This document shows positions 27,984-36,532 of a DNA stretch of 46,578 bases, piece by piece; the stretch's first letter is position 1, and every line of letters begins with the position of its first letter. The translations under genes and the position numbers were made by a program. Below the pieces are notes generated by a model, which searched no databases, was not told where the DNA came from, and saw nothing but the letters and a program-made list of their open reading frames with translations. Source of the stretch: Liquorilactobacillus vini DSM 20605 (GTDB lineage Bacteria; Bacillota; Bacilli; Lactobacillales; Lactobacillaceae); NCBI RefSeq assembly GCF_000255495.1, contig NZ_AHYZ01000130.1, positions 1 to 46,578 of the forward strand. The letters are read 5' to 3'.

Positions 27984-28249
27984 TATAATTGGTTTTAAAG
28001 GCAATGAGCAAAAGAGTAGTTTTAAAATTCTTGATAGAGATCAGCTGGTAGGTGCAAAGCTGAAAAATTTTAAAATGAACCACATTTGCTGGCTGATAAA
28101 TTGAACTTTTAGTAGACTTATCCGGTTTAACCGTTATCTTGGAGTTTTAAAACTCGCTAAGTCTGACAGTGTGAATTGTCAGAGTAGATGAGGTGGTACC
28201 GCGATTTTCGCCCTCTTAGATCAGATGATCTAAGAGGGCTTTTTTTAGA
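27984..28249 (+). promoter_or_regulatory. T-box leader (His specifier CAC) controlling an amino-acid ABC transporter
   Basis: A TATAAT at 27984-27989 may start the transcript near 27996, though the -35 is poor. Stem I has AGCAAA (28008-28013) pairing with TTTGCT (28085-28090), an AGTA motif at 28016-28019, and a long upper stem TTTTAAAATT/AATTTTAAAA. The 3' side of the specifier loop reads GAAC-CAC-A, with CAC at 28081-28083. Aligning this loop with the valS T-box places CAC exactly where GTA (Val) sits, giving histidine. The T-box AGGTGGTACCGCG is at 28191-28203 and the terminator CCCTCTTAGATCA/TGATCTAAGAGGG with a T run at 28211-28247. Confidence 0.9.
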
Positions 28250-28266
28250 TTAAGGGGAGTGAAGAA

Positions 28267-28908
28267 ATGGAATATATTTTACAGATTTTACCATCACTGT
28301 TAAGTGGAGCCCGAATGACTTTATCGATCTTTTTTTGGACACTACTTGGAGCCTTGCCACTTGGTTTGATCGTTGGCTTGGGATTAACGTCTAGATTTCG
28401 ACCTTTTAAAGCTGTTTTGCGCTTGTATGTTTGGTTAATGCGAGGAACACCTTTGCTGTTACAGTTAATTTTTGTTTTTTATGGTTTACCAATGATTGGT
28501 TTTACCTTAGAGCGTTATCCAGCAGCATTATTTGCGTTTATTTTAAATTACACGGCTTATTTTGCTGAGATTTTTCGCGGGGGATTACAATCGATTGATC
28601 CAGGACAGTATGAGAGTGCTAAAGTTTTACGCTTGACCTATTGGCAAACGATCAGAAAGATTGTGACACCGCAAGTAGTAAAAATCGTTTTACCATCAAT
28701 TGGAAATGAAGTAATAAATTTAGTTAAAGATTCCAGTCTGGTTTATGTAATCGGGTTGGGCGATTTGCTACGGGCCGGCAATGTTGCAACAAGTCGTGAT
28801 GTGACTTTGGTTCCACTGGTTCTGGTTGGGATCATTTACTTATTGATGACGGCTGTTTTAACATTCGTGTTGCGCAAATGTGAACAGCATTATAGTTATT
28901 GGAAATAA
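28267..28908 (+). CDS. Amino-acid ABC transporter permease, probable histidine uptake
   Basis: This is the membrane subunit of a polar amino-acid ABC importer. The 213-residue protein has about five transmembrane helices, the N-terminal LSGARMTLSIFFWTL segment typical of HisM/GlnP-type permeases, MRGTPLLLQLIFVFYG, and the EAA loop around ESAKVLRLTYWQTIRKIVTPQ that contacts the ATPase. GGGGAG precedes the ATG. It is first in a permease-ATPase-binding protein operon. Histidine is inferred from the T-box specifier, not from the protein itself. Confidence 0.92.
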   Translation: MEYILQILPSLLSGARMTLSIFFWTLLGALPLGLIVGLGLTSRFRPFKAVLRLYVWLMRGTPLLLQLIFVFYGLPMIGFTLERYPAALFAFILNYTAYFAEIFRGGLQSIDPGQYESAKVLRLTYWQTIRKIVTPQVVKIVLPSIGNEVINLVKDSSLVYVIGLGDLLRAGNVATSRDVTLVPLVLVGIIYLLMTAVLTFVLRKCEQHYSYWK

Positions 28909-28922
28909 GGAGGAACCAAAAG

Positions 28923-29561
28923 ATGCTTGAATTAAAAAACATTACTAAATCATTTAATCAGCGGATCGTTTGGAAAAATTTAAGTCTCAAAATTCAAGAT
29001 GGTCAGATTTTATGTGTGGTTGGTCAATCTGGTGGTGGCAAAACAACCCTTTTGCGTTGTATCAGCGGCTTAGAAAGATTAGACAAAGGTCAGATGCTAC
29101 TTGATGGTCAACCCTTTGATCCAATTGCTAGCCGGAATAATGATGCTGTTATTGGCGTCGTGTTTCAAGATTTTCAACTTTTTCCCCATTTAACAGTTTT
29201 GGAAAATATTACCCTGGCACCTAAATTAGCACTGAAAGAGTCGAATCAAACAGCAGTTGAAGCCGCCAGGGAGTTGTTAACTAAACTTTCTTTAGCTGAT
29301 AAAGCTGATCTTTATCCTTATCAATTATCAGGTGGTCAAAAGCAACGAGTCGCAATTGCGCGGGCATTGGCGATGAAACCAAAGATTCTTTGCTATGATG
29401 AACCGACTTCGGCCCTTGATCCAGGTCTGCGCGACAAAGTTAAAGCAATCATTCTCCAATTGAAAGCCGCTGGCATGACCCAGATCGTAGTTACCCATGA
29501 TTGGGAATTTGCGCAACAAATTGCTGATCAGACATTTAAAATTGAACCGCAAAAACAATGA
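28923..29561 (+). CDS. Amino-acid ABC transporter ATPase, probable histidine uptake
   Basis: This is the ATP-hydrolysing subunit of the importer. The 212-residue protein has Walker A GQSGGGKTT near residue 35, Q-loop VFQDFQLFPHLTV, the signature LSGGQKQRVAIARAL, Walker B ILCYDEPTSALDP and the H-loop VTHD. It is shorter than the usual 240 residues because of a short C-terminus. The ATG at 28923 has AAGGAGG 8 nt upstream; earlier in-frame codons overlap the permease. Confidence 0.94.
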   Translation: MLELKNITKSFNQRIVWKNLSLKIQDGQILCVVGQSGGGKTTLLRCISGLERLDKGQMLLDGQPFDPIASRNNDAVIGVVFQDFQLFPHLTVLENITLAPKLALKESNQTAVEAARELLTKLSLADKADLYPYQLSGGQKQRVAIARALAMKPKILCYDEPTSALDPGLRDKVKAIILQLKAAGMTQIVVTHDWEFAQQIADQTFKIEPQKQ

Positions 29562-29591
29562 ACTGTTTGATTGAATCAAGGAGCGACTAAA

Positions 29592-30437
29592 GTGAAAGAA
29601 AAAAAATTTATCAGGATCTTGTTCAGTTTGGTGCTATTAGGCAGCATTTTTTTGCTGACCAGTTGCACGAATGTTAAACAGCGGGCTAATACAACTGATA
29701 CTTGGCCAAAAATTGAAAAAAGTAAGAAAGTAATTGTTGGATTAGATGATAGTTTTGTTCCAATGGGCTTTCGTCAAAAAAGCGGCCGCTTAGTTGGTTA
29801 TGATATTGACTTGGCCAAAGCTGTTTTTAAATTATACGGAATCAGGGTCGATTTTCAAACGATCGATTGGTCAATGAAAGAAACGGAATTACGAAATGGT
29901 ACGATCGATCTGATTTGGAATGGCTATACCAAAAATGCTGCCCGGGAAAAAACGGTTGCTTTTAGCCGGACATATCTGAAGAATCAGCAAATTTTAGTTA
30001 CTAAGAAAAAAGCTGGTATCACTTCAGCAGCTAAAATGAAAGGCCAAACGCTTGGCTTGCAAAGTGGGTCTTCTGGATATGATTCATTTGAAAATTCACC
30101 ACAATTGTTAAAGCAATATGTTGCCCATACGGTTCAGTATGATTCATTTAATAACGCTTTTATGGATTTGAACGATGGAAGAATTCAAGGATTGTTGATT
30201 GATAGTGTTTATGCTGATTACTATATCAAGCATCAGGCCGATGCGGCTAGTTATCGTAAATTAGTGATTGGTTTTCCTCATGAAGATTTCGCAGTTGGAA
30301 TGCGAAAAGACGACGTCACGTTAAGGAAAAAGATCAATCATGGTTTGCAGGTTTTAGCTAAAAATGGCACGCTGGAAAAAATCAATCAGCGCTGGTTTGG
30401 CAAAAGTCAATTAGCTAATCTTGATTTAAGAAAATGA
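29592..30437 (+). CDS. Amino-acid ABC transporter substrate-binding lipoprotein, probable histidine uptake
   Basis: This is the extracytoplasmic binding protein of the importer. The 281-residue protein has a lipoprotein signal peptide (basic start, hydrophobic core, lipobox LTSC near residue 22-25), then the SBP_bac_3 fold: KVIVGLDDSFVPMGFR, LVGYDIDLAKAVFK, GTIDLIWNGYT, VAFSRTYL and LGLQSGSSGYDSF. The start is a GTG at 29592 with AAGGAG upstream; a TTG at 29571 is rejected. It is separated by 30 bp from the ATPase gene. Ligand histidine is inferred from the leader. Confidence 0.93.
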   Translation: MKEKKFIRILFSLVLLGSIFLLTSCTNVKQRANTTDTWPKIEKSKKVIVGLDDSFVPMGFRQKSGRLVGYDIDLAKAVFKLYGIRVDFQTIDWSMKETELRNGTIDLIWNGYTKNAAREKTVAFSRTYLKNQQILVTKKKAGITSAAKMKGQTLGLQSGSSGYDSFENSPQLLKQYVAHTVQYDSFNNAFMDLNDGRIQGLLIDSVYADYYIKHQADAASYRKLVIGFPHEDFAVGMRKDDVTLRKKINHGLQVLAKNGTLEKINQRWFGKSQLANLDLRK

Positions 30438-30496
30438 CAACTTTCAGCTAAAAGAGTAAACTAGCAATTAAGAGTTTCTTTTAAGGGGGATTTTAA

Positions 30497-31945
30497 TTGC
30501 ATTTGATTGCCTTATTAGTAAAAATCATCTTTATTTTAAACATTTTCGTAGCTATTATTACGGTATTTAAGGAAAAAAGGGACATTGCTGCTACTTGGGC
30601 TTGGTTATTAGTCTTGCTGCTTTTGCCAATTGTTGGTTTTATTATGTATTTGTTTGTCGGCAAAAAATTATCACGCGATGACATTTATGACATTCGCTCG
30701 CAGCAGCAAATGGGACTTGATCAACTGGTTGAGTTACAAAAAGAGCAATGGCATGAAAAGGATCTTCTGCCAGAAGATGAGCTAAGTCATTCAGCGCGCG
30801 AAATGGTTCACTTTTTCTTAGAGACGGATCATGCGATTTTGACCAAACATAATCAGGTTGAACTGTTAACTGATGGAAAGCAGAAATTTCAACAGCTTTT
30901 TCAAGATATTGAAGCAGCCAAGGATCATGTGCATATCGAATATTATACTTTTTATAACGATCAAATTGGCAATCAATTGCGGGAACTATTGGAGAAAAAA
31001 GCTGCCCAGGGTGTTAAGGTTCGCGTTATTTATGATAGCTTTGGATCGCGAGGAACGACTCATGAATTCTTTAAGCGGTTAGAGGAACTCGGTGGCTTTG
31101 CGGAGCCTTTCTTTGGTTCATATCGTTCCTTTCCCAACTTCCGGTTAAATTATCGTGATCACCGCAAATTAGTAATCATTGATGGCAAGATTGGATATAT
31201 TGGTGGCTTTAATGTTGGTGATCAATATTTAAGTCGCGATCCTAAATTCGGTTATTGGCGGGATACCCATATTCGGATCGAAGGTAATGCCGTAATTGCG
31301 ATGCAGTCTCGATTTTTTATGGATTGGAATGCAACTGTCAAAGAGAAAAAAATGACTTATCAAGAAAGCTACTTTCCTTTGAGTGCTCCTAAAGGTCAAG
31401 CAAGCATTCAGATTGTTTCCAGCGGTCCTGAAAGCGAGGTTGAAAAAATCAAGTTAGGCTATATTAAAATGATTAGTGACGCTCATAAAGAAGTCCTAAT
31501 TCAAACTCCTTACTTGATTCCTGATGATTCATTGTATGAGGCGTTATGTCTAGCAGCTTTTTCAGGAGTAAAAGTTAAAGTTATGATTCCATCAATGCCA
31601 GATCATCCATTTGTATATCGAGCAACACAGTATTACGCACATGCCTTATTGGAAAATGGAGTTGAAATCTATCAATATGAAAAGGGATTTTTACACTCTA
31701 AAACGATGGTTGCAGATGGAAAGATTGCTTCAGTTGGTTCAGCTAATATGGATTATCGCAGTTTTAAATTGAATTTTGAATCAAATGCATTCTTATACGA
31801 TCGAGAATTCAGTCAACAAATGCAAGCAACTTTCGCAGAAGATGTTAAACATTCAAGAAAGCTGACTTTAGCTGATTTTAAAGCGGCGTCACGCTGGTTG
31901 AAGTTTAAACAATATTTTTCGCGGCTGTTGTCACCAATTTTATAA
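30497..31945 (+). CDS. cls: Cardiolipin synthase
   Basis: Cls condenses two phosphatidylglycerols into cardiolipin in the membrane. The 482-residue protein has two N-terminal transmembrane helices (about 1-22 and 32-54) and two phospholipase D motifs: HRKLVIIDGKIGYIGGFN near residue 222 and HSKTMVADGKIASVGSANMD near residue 400. The length is typical of Firmicute Cls. The start is a TTG at 30497 with AAGGGGG upstream. It is downstream of the transporter operon with a 59-bp gap that lacks a clear terminator. Confidence 0.95.
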   Translation: MHLIALLVKIIFILNIFVAIITVFKEKRDIAATWAWLLVLLLLPIVGFIMYLFVGKKLSRDDIYDIRSQQQMGLDQLVELQKEQWHEKDLLPEDELSHSAREMVHFFLETDHAILTKHNQVELLTDGKQKFQQLFQDIEAAKDHVHIEYYTFYNDQIGNQLRELLEKKAAQGVKVRVIYDSFGSRGTTHEFFKRLEELGGFAEPFFGSYRSFPNFRLNYRDHRKLVIIDGKIGYIGGFNVGDQYLSRDPKFGYWRDTHIRIEGNAVIAMQSRFFMDWNATVKEKKMTYQESYFPLSAPKGQASIQIVSSGPESEVEKIKLGYIKMISDAHKEVLIQTPYLIPDDSLYEALCLAAFSGVKVKVMIPSMPDHPFVYRATQYYAHALLENGVEIYQYEKGFLHSKTMVADGKIASVGSANMDYRSFKLNFESNAFLYDREFSQQMQATFAEDVKHSRKLTLADFKAASRWLKFKQYFSRLLSPIL

Positions 31946-31970
31946 TTAAAACAGATAGGTAGTTGATTTT

Positions 31971-32918
31971 TTGAAGTCAAAGAAATTTCGTCGTCTTATT
32001 TGGAGTTTAGTTTTTTTAGCGGTTTTATTAGTTGGAATAATTGGAGCAGCTAGTTATTATTTATATAATTACGCATTTGAACCTCAGCCGCGACTGAATC
32101 CGCTGACTAGTCTTAAGGCCAAAAAAAGACAGCAATTAAAGATTGATCAGCGCTGGTTAGGTCAGCAGCTACAGGAAAACTGGTATCAGCAAGCTGCTAA
32201 TCAGCATTTGCAGCTGCATGCTATTTATTTGGCAGCTCCGCATAAAAGTCAAAAGACGATTATTGTTGCTCATGGCTATCGGGAAAATCATCTTTATATG
32301 GCTAGTTATATCCGGATGTTCCATCAATTAGGCTATAATGTGCTGGCACCTGATGACCGCGGCTCGGTGGGAAGTGAGGGCCAGTATATTAGCTTTGGTT
32401 GGGAAGATCGCTTGGACTATGTTAAATGGATCAAGCGCTTGCTCAAAAAGAAAGGCCATCAGCAACAGATTGGTTTATTCGGCGTCAGCATGGGAGGCGC
32501 AACAGTTATGATGACCAGTGGGCAAAAGTTGCCGTCACAGGTTAAAGCAATTGTCGAAGATTGTGGCTACTCGAGTGTTCAAGCCGAGTTAAGCTATGAA
32601 CTAAAGCAACAGTTCAATTTGCCCTCACAGCCACTAATTACAACCGCTGCATTGGTAGCAAAACAGCAAACTGGTTTTGATTTTCGTCATGCCAGTGCAG
32701 TCGACCAGTTAAAGCATAATCATTTGCCAACCTTTTTCATTCATGGAGCTAAAGACACCTTTGTTCCAACCAAAATGGTTTATCAAAACTATCACGCGAG
32801 TGCTGGACCCAAAAAAATCTGGGTCGTTCCGCATGCCAGTCATGCAATGTCTTATTATGAACATCCGACTTTATATCGGCAAAAAGTTGGTGCATTTTTT
32901 GCTAAATATTTAAAGTAG
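31971..32918 (+). CDS. Membrane-anchored alpha/beta hydrolase
   Basis: This is a probable cell-surface esterase or acyl hydrolase of unknown substrate. The 315-residue protein has an N-terminal signal anchor (LIWSLVFLAVLLVGIIGAASYYLY), then an alpha/beta hydrolase fold: VAHGYRENH (oxyanion region), DDRGSVGSEG, nucleophile elbow GVSMGGA, and a late FIHGAKDTFVP (acid) and HASHAMSYY (catalytic His). It resembles the DUF/BAAT-like hydrolases of lactobacilli. The start is a TTG at 31971 with AGGTAG upstream, which is weak. It ends at a strong hairpin. Confidence 0.88.
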   Translation: MKSKKFRRLIWSLVFLAVLLVGIIGAASYYLYNYAFEPQPRLNPLTSLKAKKRQQLKIDQRWLGQQLQENWYQQAANQHLQLHAIYLAAPHKSQKTIIVAHGYRENHLYMASYIRMFHQLGYNVLAPDDRGSVGSEGQYISFGWEDRLDYVKWIKRLLKKKGHQQQIGLFGVSMGGATVMMTSGQKLPSQVKAIVEDCGYSSVQAELSYELKQQFNLPSQPLITTAALVAKQQTGFDFRHASAVDQLKHNHLPTFFIHGAKDTFVPTKMVYQNYHASAGPKKIWVVPHASHAMSYYEHPTLYRQKVGAFFAKYLK

Positions 32919-32922
32919 ATTG

Positions 32923-32961
32923 TTAATCGGCTGAGAGGTTTTTTCTCAGCCGATTAATTTT
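32923..32961. terminator. Bidirectional terminator
   Basis: TTAATCGGCTGAGA (32923-32936) pairs with TCTCAGCCGATTAA (32944-32957) over 14 bp. It separates the hydrolase gene from the convergent MBL-like gene. Confidence 0.85.
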
Positions 32962-33007
32962 GGTCACTTGTTTAAATTGAAAGAATCTTCATTGTTAAAA
33001 GAGCTGC

Positions 33008-33961
33008 TTAAATGAATTCAATTTCAGCTTGCAGTTCATTTTGCCAAGCTGCAATGATTGTTGACGTCAACGGTGGAGTAATCATTCGTAAGCCGTTATT
33101 TTGCCAATTACTAACTGACAAAGTTGGATCAATTGCAGGATCAAGCCAAACTTGCTTGGCAGTGGCTGAATGATAGTCACTGATTTGCCAAACTTCAGCT
33201 GGTGGCAGCGAATCTTGTTGCTTAGCTGAACTGGCTGGCTGCCACTGGTACTTGCGTGGTGCAAACCAGTCAAGCAATTTACCAAAAGCCGGTTGGAGAA
33301 ATAATTGACGCTGATGAGCTTGACATAAAGCAGCATAGCGGCCAATCCGTTCGGGATTCCAAGGACTTAAGGCTAAGAATATGGCCTGAGGGTGATGATT
33401 CAAATATTTCTCCCAATGATGGAGGAGGCTAGCTTCACTGGTAAAGTGATCAACTGTTGGTAAAGCTGTCATTGTTTGATCGAGCAGCAAATAATTAATT
33501 TGAGCATGGCGAAAGGCCTTTTGCCAACGTTTAATCCGCTTTTTATGCGAGCCCGCAAAAGCTATATGTCGACAATAGCCAATTCGCTGTTGGTTTTGTT
33601 CCAATAGGAGAGCTAATGAACCAAAGCGAGAATCATCATTAGCGTAGGCCGTAATCGTTGTGGTACCCCAAAATTGTGGATAGCCATTTGGCAGCAGCTT
33701 AAAGTTTTTCCAGTTATAAGTGAATAGTTCAAAACGCTTCATTTTTTGCAATAAATTCAGCAAATCATAGCTTAACCAGATCTGAAGCTGGCTTGGCAAT
33801 GGTTGCTGTAAGATCTGCAAATTGTGCGGATTTAATTCAGTTATGATCAAATCCGTAGTTTCAGGTAAAAGCTGCTGACGAATGTCACATTGCAACCAGC
33901 CAGCTTTTAGTGGGAGACAAAACTCGCCAGCCGTTAAAAAAGTCTTATTCAAATCGATCAC
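33008..33961 (-). CDS. Degenerate metallo-beta-lactamase/RNase J-like protein, function unknown
   Basis: I do not recognise a firm family. The 317-residue protein reads like an MBL-fold beta-CASP (RNase J or Cft2-like) protein that has lost its metal site. TDLIITELNPHNLQIL occupies the place of the THxHxDH loop, LQIWLSYDLLNLL resembles the following strand, ITAYANDDSRFGSLALLLE resembles the DHSAxGS block, and AIFLALSPWNPERIGRYAAL resembles the SGT...GR block. Several conserved His/Asp ligands are absent. It is convergent with the upstream hydrolase and divergent from the IscA-like gene. The ATG lies near AAGGTGATC. Alternatives are an unrelated uncharacterised lactobacillar family; confidence in the fold is low. 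Confidence 0.6.
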   Translation of the reverse strand: MIDLNKTFLTAGEFCLPLKAGWLQCDIRQQLLPETTDLIITELNPHNLQILQQPLPSQLQIWLSYDLLNLLQKMKRFELFTYNWKNFKLLPNGYPQFWGTTTITAYANDDSRFGSLALLLEQNQQRIGYCRHIAFAGSHKKRIKRWQKAFRHAQINYLLLDQTMTALPTVDHFTSEASLLHHWEKYLNHHPQAIFLALSPWNPERIGRYAALCQAHQRQLFLQPAFGKLLDWFAPRKYQWQPASSAKQQDSLPPAEVWQISDYHSATAKQVWLDPAIDPTLSVSNWQNNGLRMITPPLTSTIIAAWQNELQAEIEFI

Positions 33962-34052
33962 CTTCCAAAAACACTGTTATAAGCAAAAAAATTGTCAAGA
34001 GTTACTTTTAATGTCACACTTAATTTGAACCAACTAGAGAGGAGCTGATTTT

Positions 34053-34415
34053 ATGTATTTGACTGTTACTCCAGCTGCACAAGCCAAAATCAAGGCACAG
34101 CTTGATCCAACTAAACAGCAACATTTGCTGTTAGACTTTGATGATGGTGTAGGTCAATTTTCACGGGTCGGAACTTGTGCTTTAACGTCTGGATTTCGAG
34201 TATTGATTGCAGAAGATGGTCTGGATCTGCATGATTATAATTTACCATTATCTGCTAATTTTATGACCTTTTTGATCAAAGATTACAGTCGAACCTATCT
34301 TGATGAAAAAATGAAACTTGATGTTAATTCGAAAAATCAACAATTGAAACTGACAGGTGATAAGGCTGGTACGATTACGTCAGCGGTGTTATTAGAAACT
34401 GCTGCAATTGTTTGA
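34053..34415 (+). CDS. IscA/HesB-like iron-sulfur biosynthesis family protein
   Basis: The 120-residue protein matches the Fe-S biosynthesis (HesB-like) fold as seen in the YqkB-type proteins of Firmicutes: LTVTPAAQAKIKAQL at the start, HLLLDFDDGVGQFS, and a C-terminal block DVNSKNQQLKLTGDKAG. Only one cysteine (VGTCAL) is present, so it lacks the three-cysteine set of canonical A-type carriers and may not carry a cluster in the same way. GAGGAGC precedes the ATG. It is a single gene with a terminator about 90 bp downstream. Confidence 0.8.
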   Translation: MYLTVTPAAQAKIKAQLDPTKQQHLLLDFDDGVGQFSRVGTCALTSGFRVLIAEDGLDLHDYNLPLSANFMTFLIKDYSRTYLDEKMKLDVNSKNQQLKLTGDKAGTITSAVLLETAAIV

Positions 34416-34506
34416 GTCGTTTAAAACTCAGCAACTGGTAGCGTGAAATTGTTTCTGCGGCTGTTTTTAGTATAGCAGTTTTAACATTCGATTAGAAATT
34501 CATTTA

Positions 34507-34532
34507 TCCCAAAGAAATTTGGGATTTTTTTG
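34507..34532 (+). terminator. Terminator after the IscA-like gene
   Basis: TCCCAAA and TTTGGGA close a short AAGAA-type loop and are followed by seven T residues. It is about 90 bp after the stop codon; the rest of the 263-bp gap before the tautomerase gene shows a TATACT-like -10 near 34571 and nothing else. Confidence 0.8.
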
Positions 34533-34678
34533 AGAATTTAATTGCTTTCTAATCTTATATCTGGTTTAATATACTTGTCCAATGAATCATTTGAATCAAA
34601 AGTCAAAACTGATTTTTAATTAGAAATGAAAAGTAAATGGAATTTTAAATTTGTTATTAAGGTTAAAGGAGAAATGGA

Positions 34679-34867
34679 ATGCCAATTGTCCATATTGATT
34701 TAATTGCTGGCCGTTCACAGGATCAGCTTAAACACTTAGTGGAAGATGTTACTAAAGCAGTTTCTAAAAATACAGGAGCGCCGGCTGAACATGTCCACGT
34801 TATTCTTAATGAGATGCAAAAGAACCGCTATAGTGTTGGCGGAGTACTTAAGAGTGATGAAAAATAG
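34679..34867 (+). CDS. 4-oxalocrotonate tautomerase family protein
   Basis: This small enzyme family uses the N-terminal proline, exposed after removal of Met, as catalytic base. The 62-residue protein starts MPIVHIDLIAGRS and has the family's QLKHLVEDVTKAVSKNTGAP helix and HVHVILNEMQKNRYSVGG strand, with Pro1 and the C-terminal hydrophobic wall. The length is exact for the family. AAAGGAG lies 7 nt before the ATG. The substrate is unknown; in lactobacilli these proteins are widespread orphans. Confidence 0.92.
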   Translation: MPIVHIDLIAGRSQDQLKHLVEDVTKAVSKNTGAPAEHVHVILNEMQKNRYSVGGVLKSDEK

Positions 34868-34882
34868 ACAAGTTATGTTATG

Positions 34883-34914
34883 TGACCGGGAAGAATTACC
34901 TGGTCTTTTTTTAT
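34883..34914 (+). terminator. Terminator after the tautomerase gene
   Basis: GACCGGG and CCTGGTC form a 7-bp stem with one G-U pair, followed by seven T residues, 16 bp after the stop codon. Confidence 0.8.
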
Positions 34915-34953
34915 TAAGTAATGTTTTTTTAATTAATGAAAGGATGTTTGAAG

Positions 34954-36258
34954 TTGACAAAATTAGCAGATACGGTAGCAATTAACCAATCAGGTCATTT
35001 AGAAATTGGTGGAGTTGATTCTTTAAAATTAGTCAAACAATTTGGCACGCCATTAATTGCTTATGATGTAAAACAAATCAAAGCTAAAATCAAACACTTC
35101 AAACAGGCTTTTGAAACTGCAAAGGTTCCTTTTCGGGTGACGTATGCCAGTAAAGCTTTTTCGGCCTTAGCAATGTATCGGTTAGTTGCTAGTCAAGGAT
35201 TAGGGTGTGATGTTGTGTCGGGTGGTGAATTGTATGCAGCTTTAAAGGGCGGCATGCCAGCTAAAATGATTGAATTTCACGGCAACAATAAATTACCGGC
35301 GGAACTGGAAATGGCAGTTGATGCCCAAATTGGTTGTATTGTGATCGATAATTTCCAGGAAATTGATTTTTTAGATGAGATTTTAACTCGCAAGCAAACA
35401 AAGATTCCAGTTGTTTTGCGAGTTGCCCCAGGAATTGAAGCTGAGACGCACCGTTATATTTCGACGGGTCAACAAAATTCCAAGTTTGGTTTTGACATTT
35501 TAAGCGGTCAGGCTGATCAGGCTTTGCAGCAGTTGCTGGCTAATCCACGGATGAAGGTCCGGGGCGTACATTGTCATATCGGTTCACAAATTTTTGCAGT
35601 CAACGGTTTTTTGATGGCTGCTGATAAAATGGTTGAGCTCCTGAAAAATTGGCATGACCGTTTTAATTTTGAAGCGGAGATTTTAAATTTAGGCGGTGGA
35701 TTTGGGACTCGTTATACCAATGAGGATCAGCCATTGCCACCAGAAGAATTCACAACTAAAATTATTCAAGAAGTGAAAAAAAGAATTCAGGCGGTTAAGC
35801 TACCACTCCCTGAAATTTGGATTGAACCAGGACGCGCTTTAGCTGGAGAAGCAGCAACGACGCTTTATACAATTGGCTCTCGGAAAGATGTTGAAGGCGT
35901 CTGTCACTTTTTAGCTGTTGACGGTGGAATGGGTGATAATATTCGCCCTGCGCTTTATCAGGCTAAATATGAAGCTTTTTTGGCTGCTAAACCCCGAGCT
36001 TTGGATGAACAGGTTGTGACTGTGGTCGGGAAATATTGTGAGTCCGGAGATGTTTTAGTTCGTGATGCTGCTTTGCCAAATACGCATCCAGGAGATATTT
36101 TGGCGATCCCTTCGACTGGTGCTTATGGTTACACGATGGCCAGCAATTACAATCGCAATCCACGTCCAGCAGTTGTTTTTTGTGAAAATGGTCAAGCCAA
36201 ATTAGTAATTCGAAGAGAGACTTATGCGGATATGCTCAACTGTGATGTCGTTAAGTAA
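34954..36258 (+). CDS. lysA: Diaminopimelate decarboxylase
   Basis: LysA converts meso-diaminopimelate to lysine. The 434-residue protein is of normal length, with the PLP lysine 67 in YASKAFSA, HGNNKLPAEL, HCHIGSQIF, the phosphate-binding LGGGFGTRY, WIEPGRALAG and the substrate cysteine region GKYCESGDVL. The start is a TTG at 34954 with GAAAGGATG upstream; the ATG at 34936 has no ribosome binding site. It stands apart from other lysine-pathway genes, with a terminator on each side, so it is probably monocistronic. Confidence 0.94.
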   Translation: MTKLADTVAINQSGHLEIGGVDSLKLVKQFGTPLIAYDVKQIKAKIKHFKQAFETAKVPFRVTYASKAFSALAMYRLVASQGLGCDVVSGGELYAALKGGMPAKMIEFHGNNKLPAELEMAVDAQIGCIVIDNFQEIDFLDEILTRKQTKIPVVLRVAPGIEAETHRYISTGQQNSKFGFDILSGQADQALQQLLANPRMKVRGVHCHIGSQIFAVNGFLMAADKMVELLKNWHDRFNFEAEILNLGGGFGTRYTNEDQPLPPEEFTTKIIQEVKKRIQAVKLPLPEIWIEPGRALAGEAATTLYTIGSRKDVEGVCHFLAVDGGMGDNIRPALYQAKYEAFLAAKPRALDEQVVTVVGKYCESGDVLVRDAALPNTHPGDILAIPSTGAYGYTMASNYNRNPRPAVVFCENGQAKLVIRRETYADMLNCDVVK

Positions 36259-36307
36259 AAAGGTTAAAATTATTTTTTAGCGTTCCCCTCAATCTTGGTC
36301 GAGCCAT

Positions 36308-36340
36308 GAAGTCCTCTGAATAGTGGACTTCTTTATTTTA
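36308..36340 (+). terminator. lysA terminator
   Basis: GAAGTCC (36308-36314) and GGACTTC (36325-36331) form a 7-bp stem followed by TTATTTT. Confidence 0.8.
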
Positions 36341-36343
36341 CAA

Positions 36344-36532
36344 TTAAAAAATTCTGGCATAAAAATGGTTGATATTTTTGAATCCGTAATAGCTACGTTT
36401 AAGTGCTTTAATTTTGCGATTGACTCCTTCGCTCGCTCCAAGAAAAAACACTGATTCACAGTTGTTTGAAACAGCTTTTAAATCTTCTTCAGGGTTGTAA
36501 TTGTATTCATTGGAGATTGCTATTTTTGATAA
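36344..36532 (-). pseudogene. ISL3-family transposase remnant (C-terminal fragment)
   Basis: Translated on the minus strand, about 60 codons end in LGASEGVNRKIKALKRSYYG and then FKNINHFYARIF before a stop. This matches the C-terminal end of ISL3-type transposases, where (P)SEGxNNKIKxLKRxxYG and FxHFxxRI are conserved. There is no start codon, the catalytic DDE domain is missing, and an in-frame stop lies just upstream at 36535-36533. It is therefore a decayed fragment of a mobile element. It is the main content of the 529-bp gap between lysA and the HAD gene; between 36541 and 36670 I see only a 10-bp palindrome (36541-36550) and short repeats. Confidence 0.8.

Noticed and set aside
27961..28260. 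Considered a riboswitch other than a T-box before the ABC transporter
   Set aside because: The canonical AGGTGGTACCGCG box, the specifier loop and the terminator identify it as a T-box.
34936..34953. Upstream ATG start for lysA
   Set aside because: It has no ribosome binding site, whereas the TTG at 34954 follows GAAAGGATG at suitable spacing.
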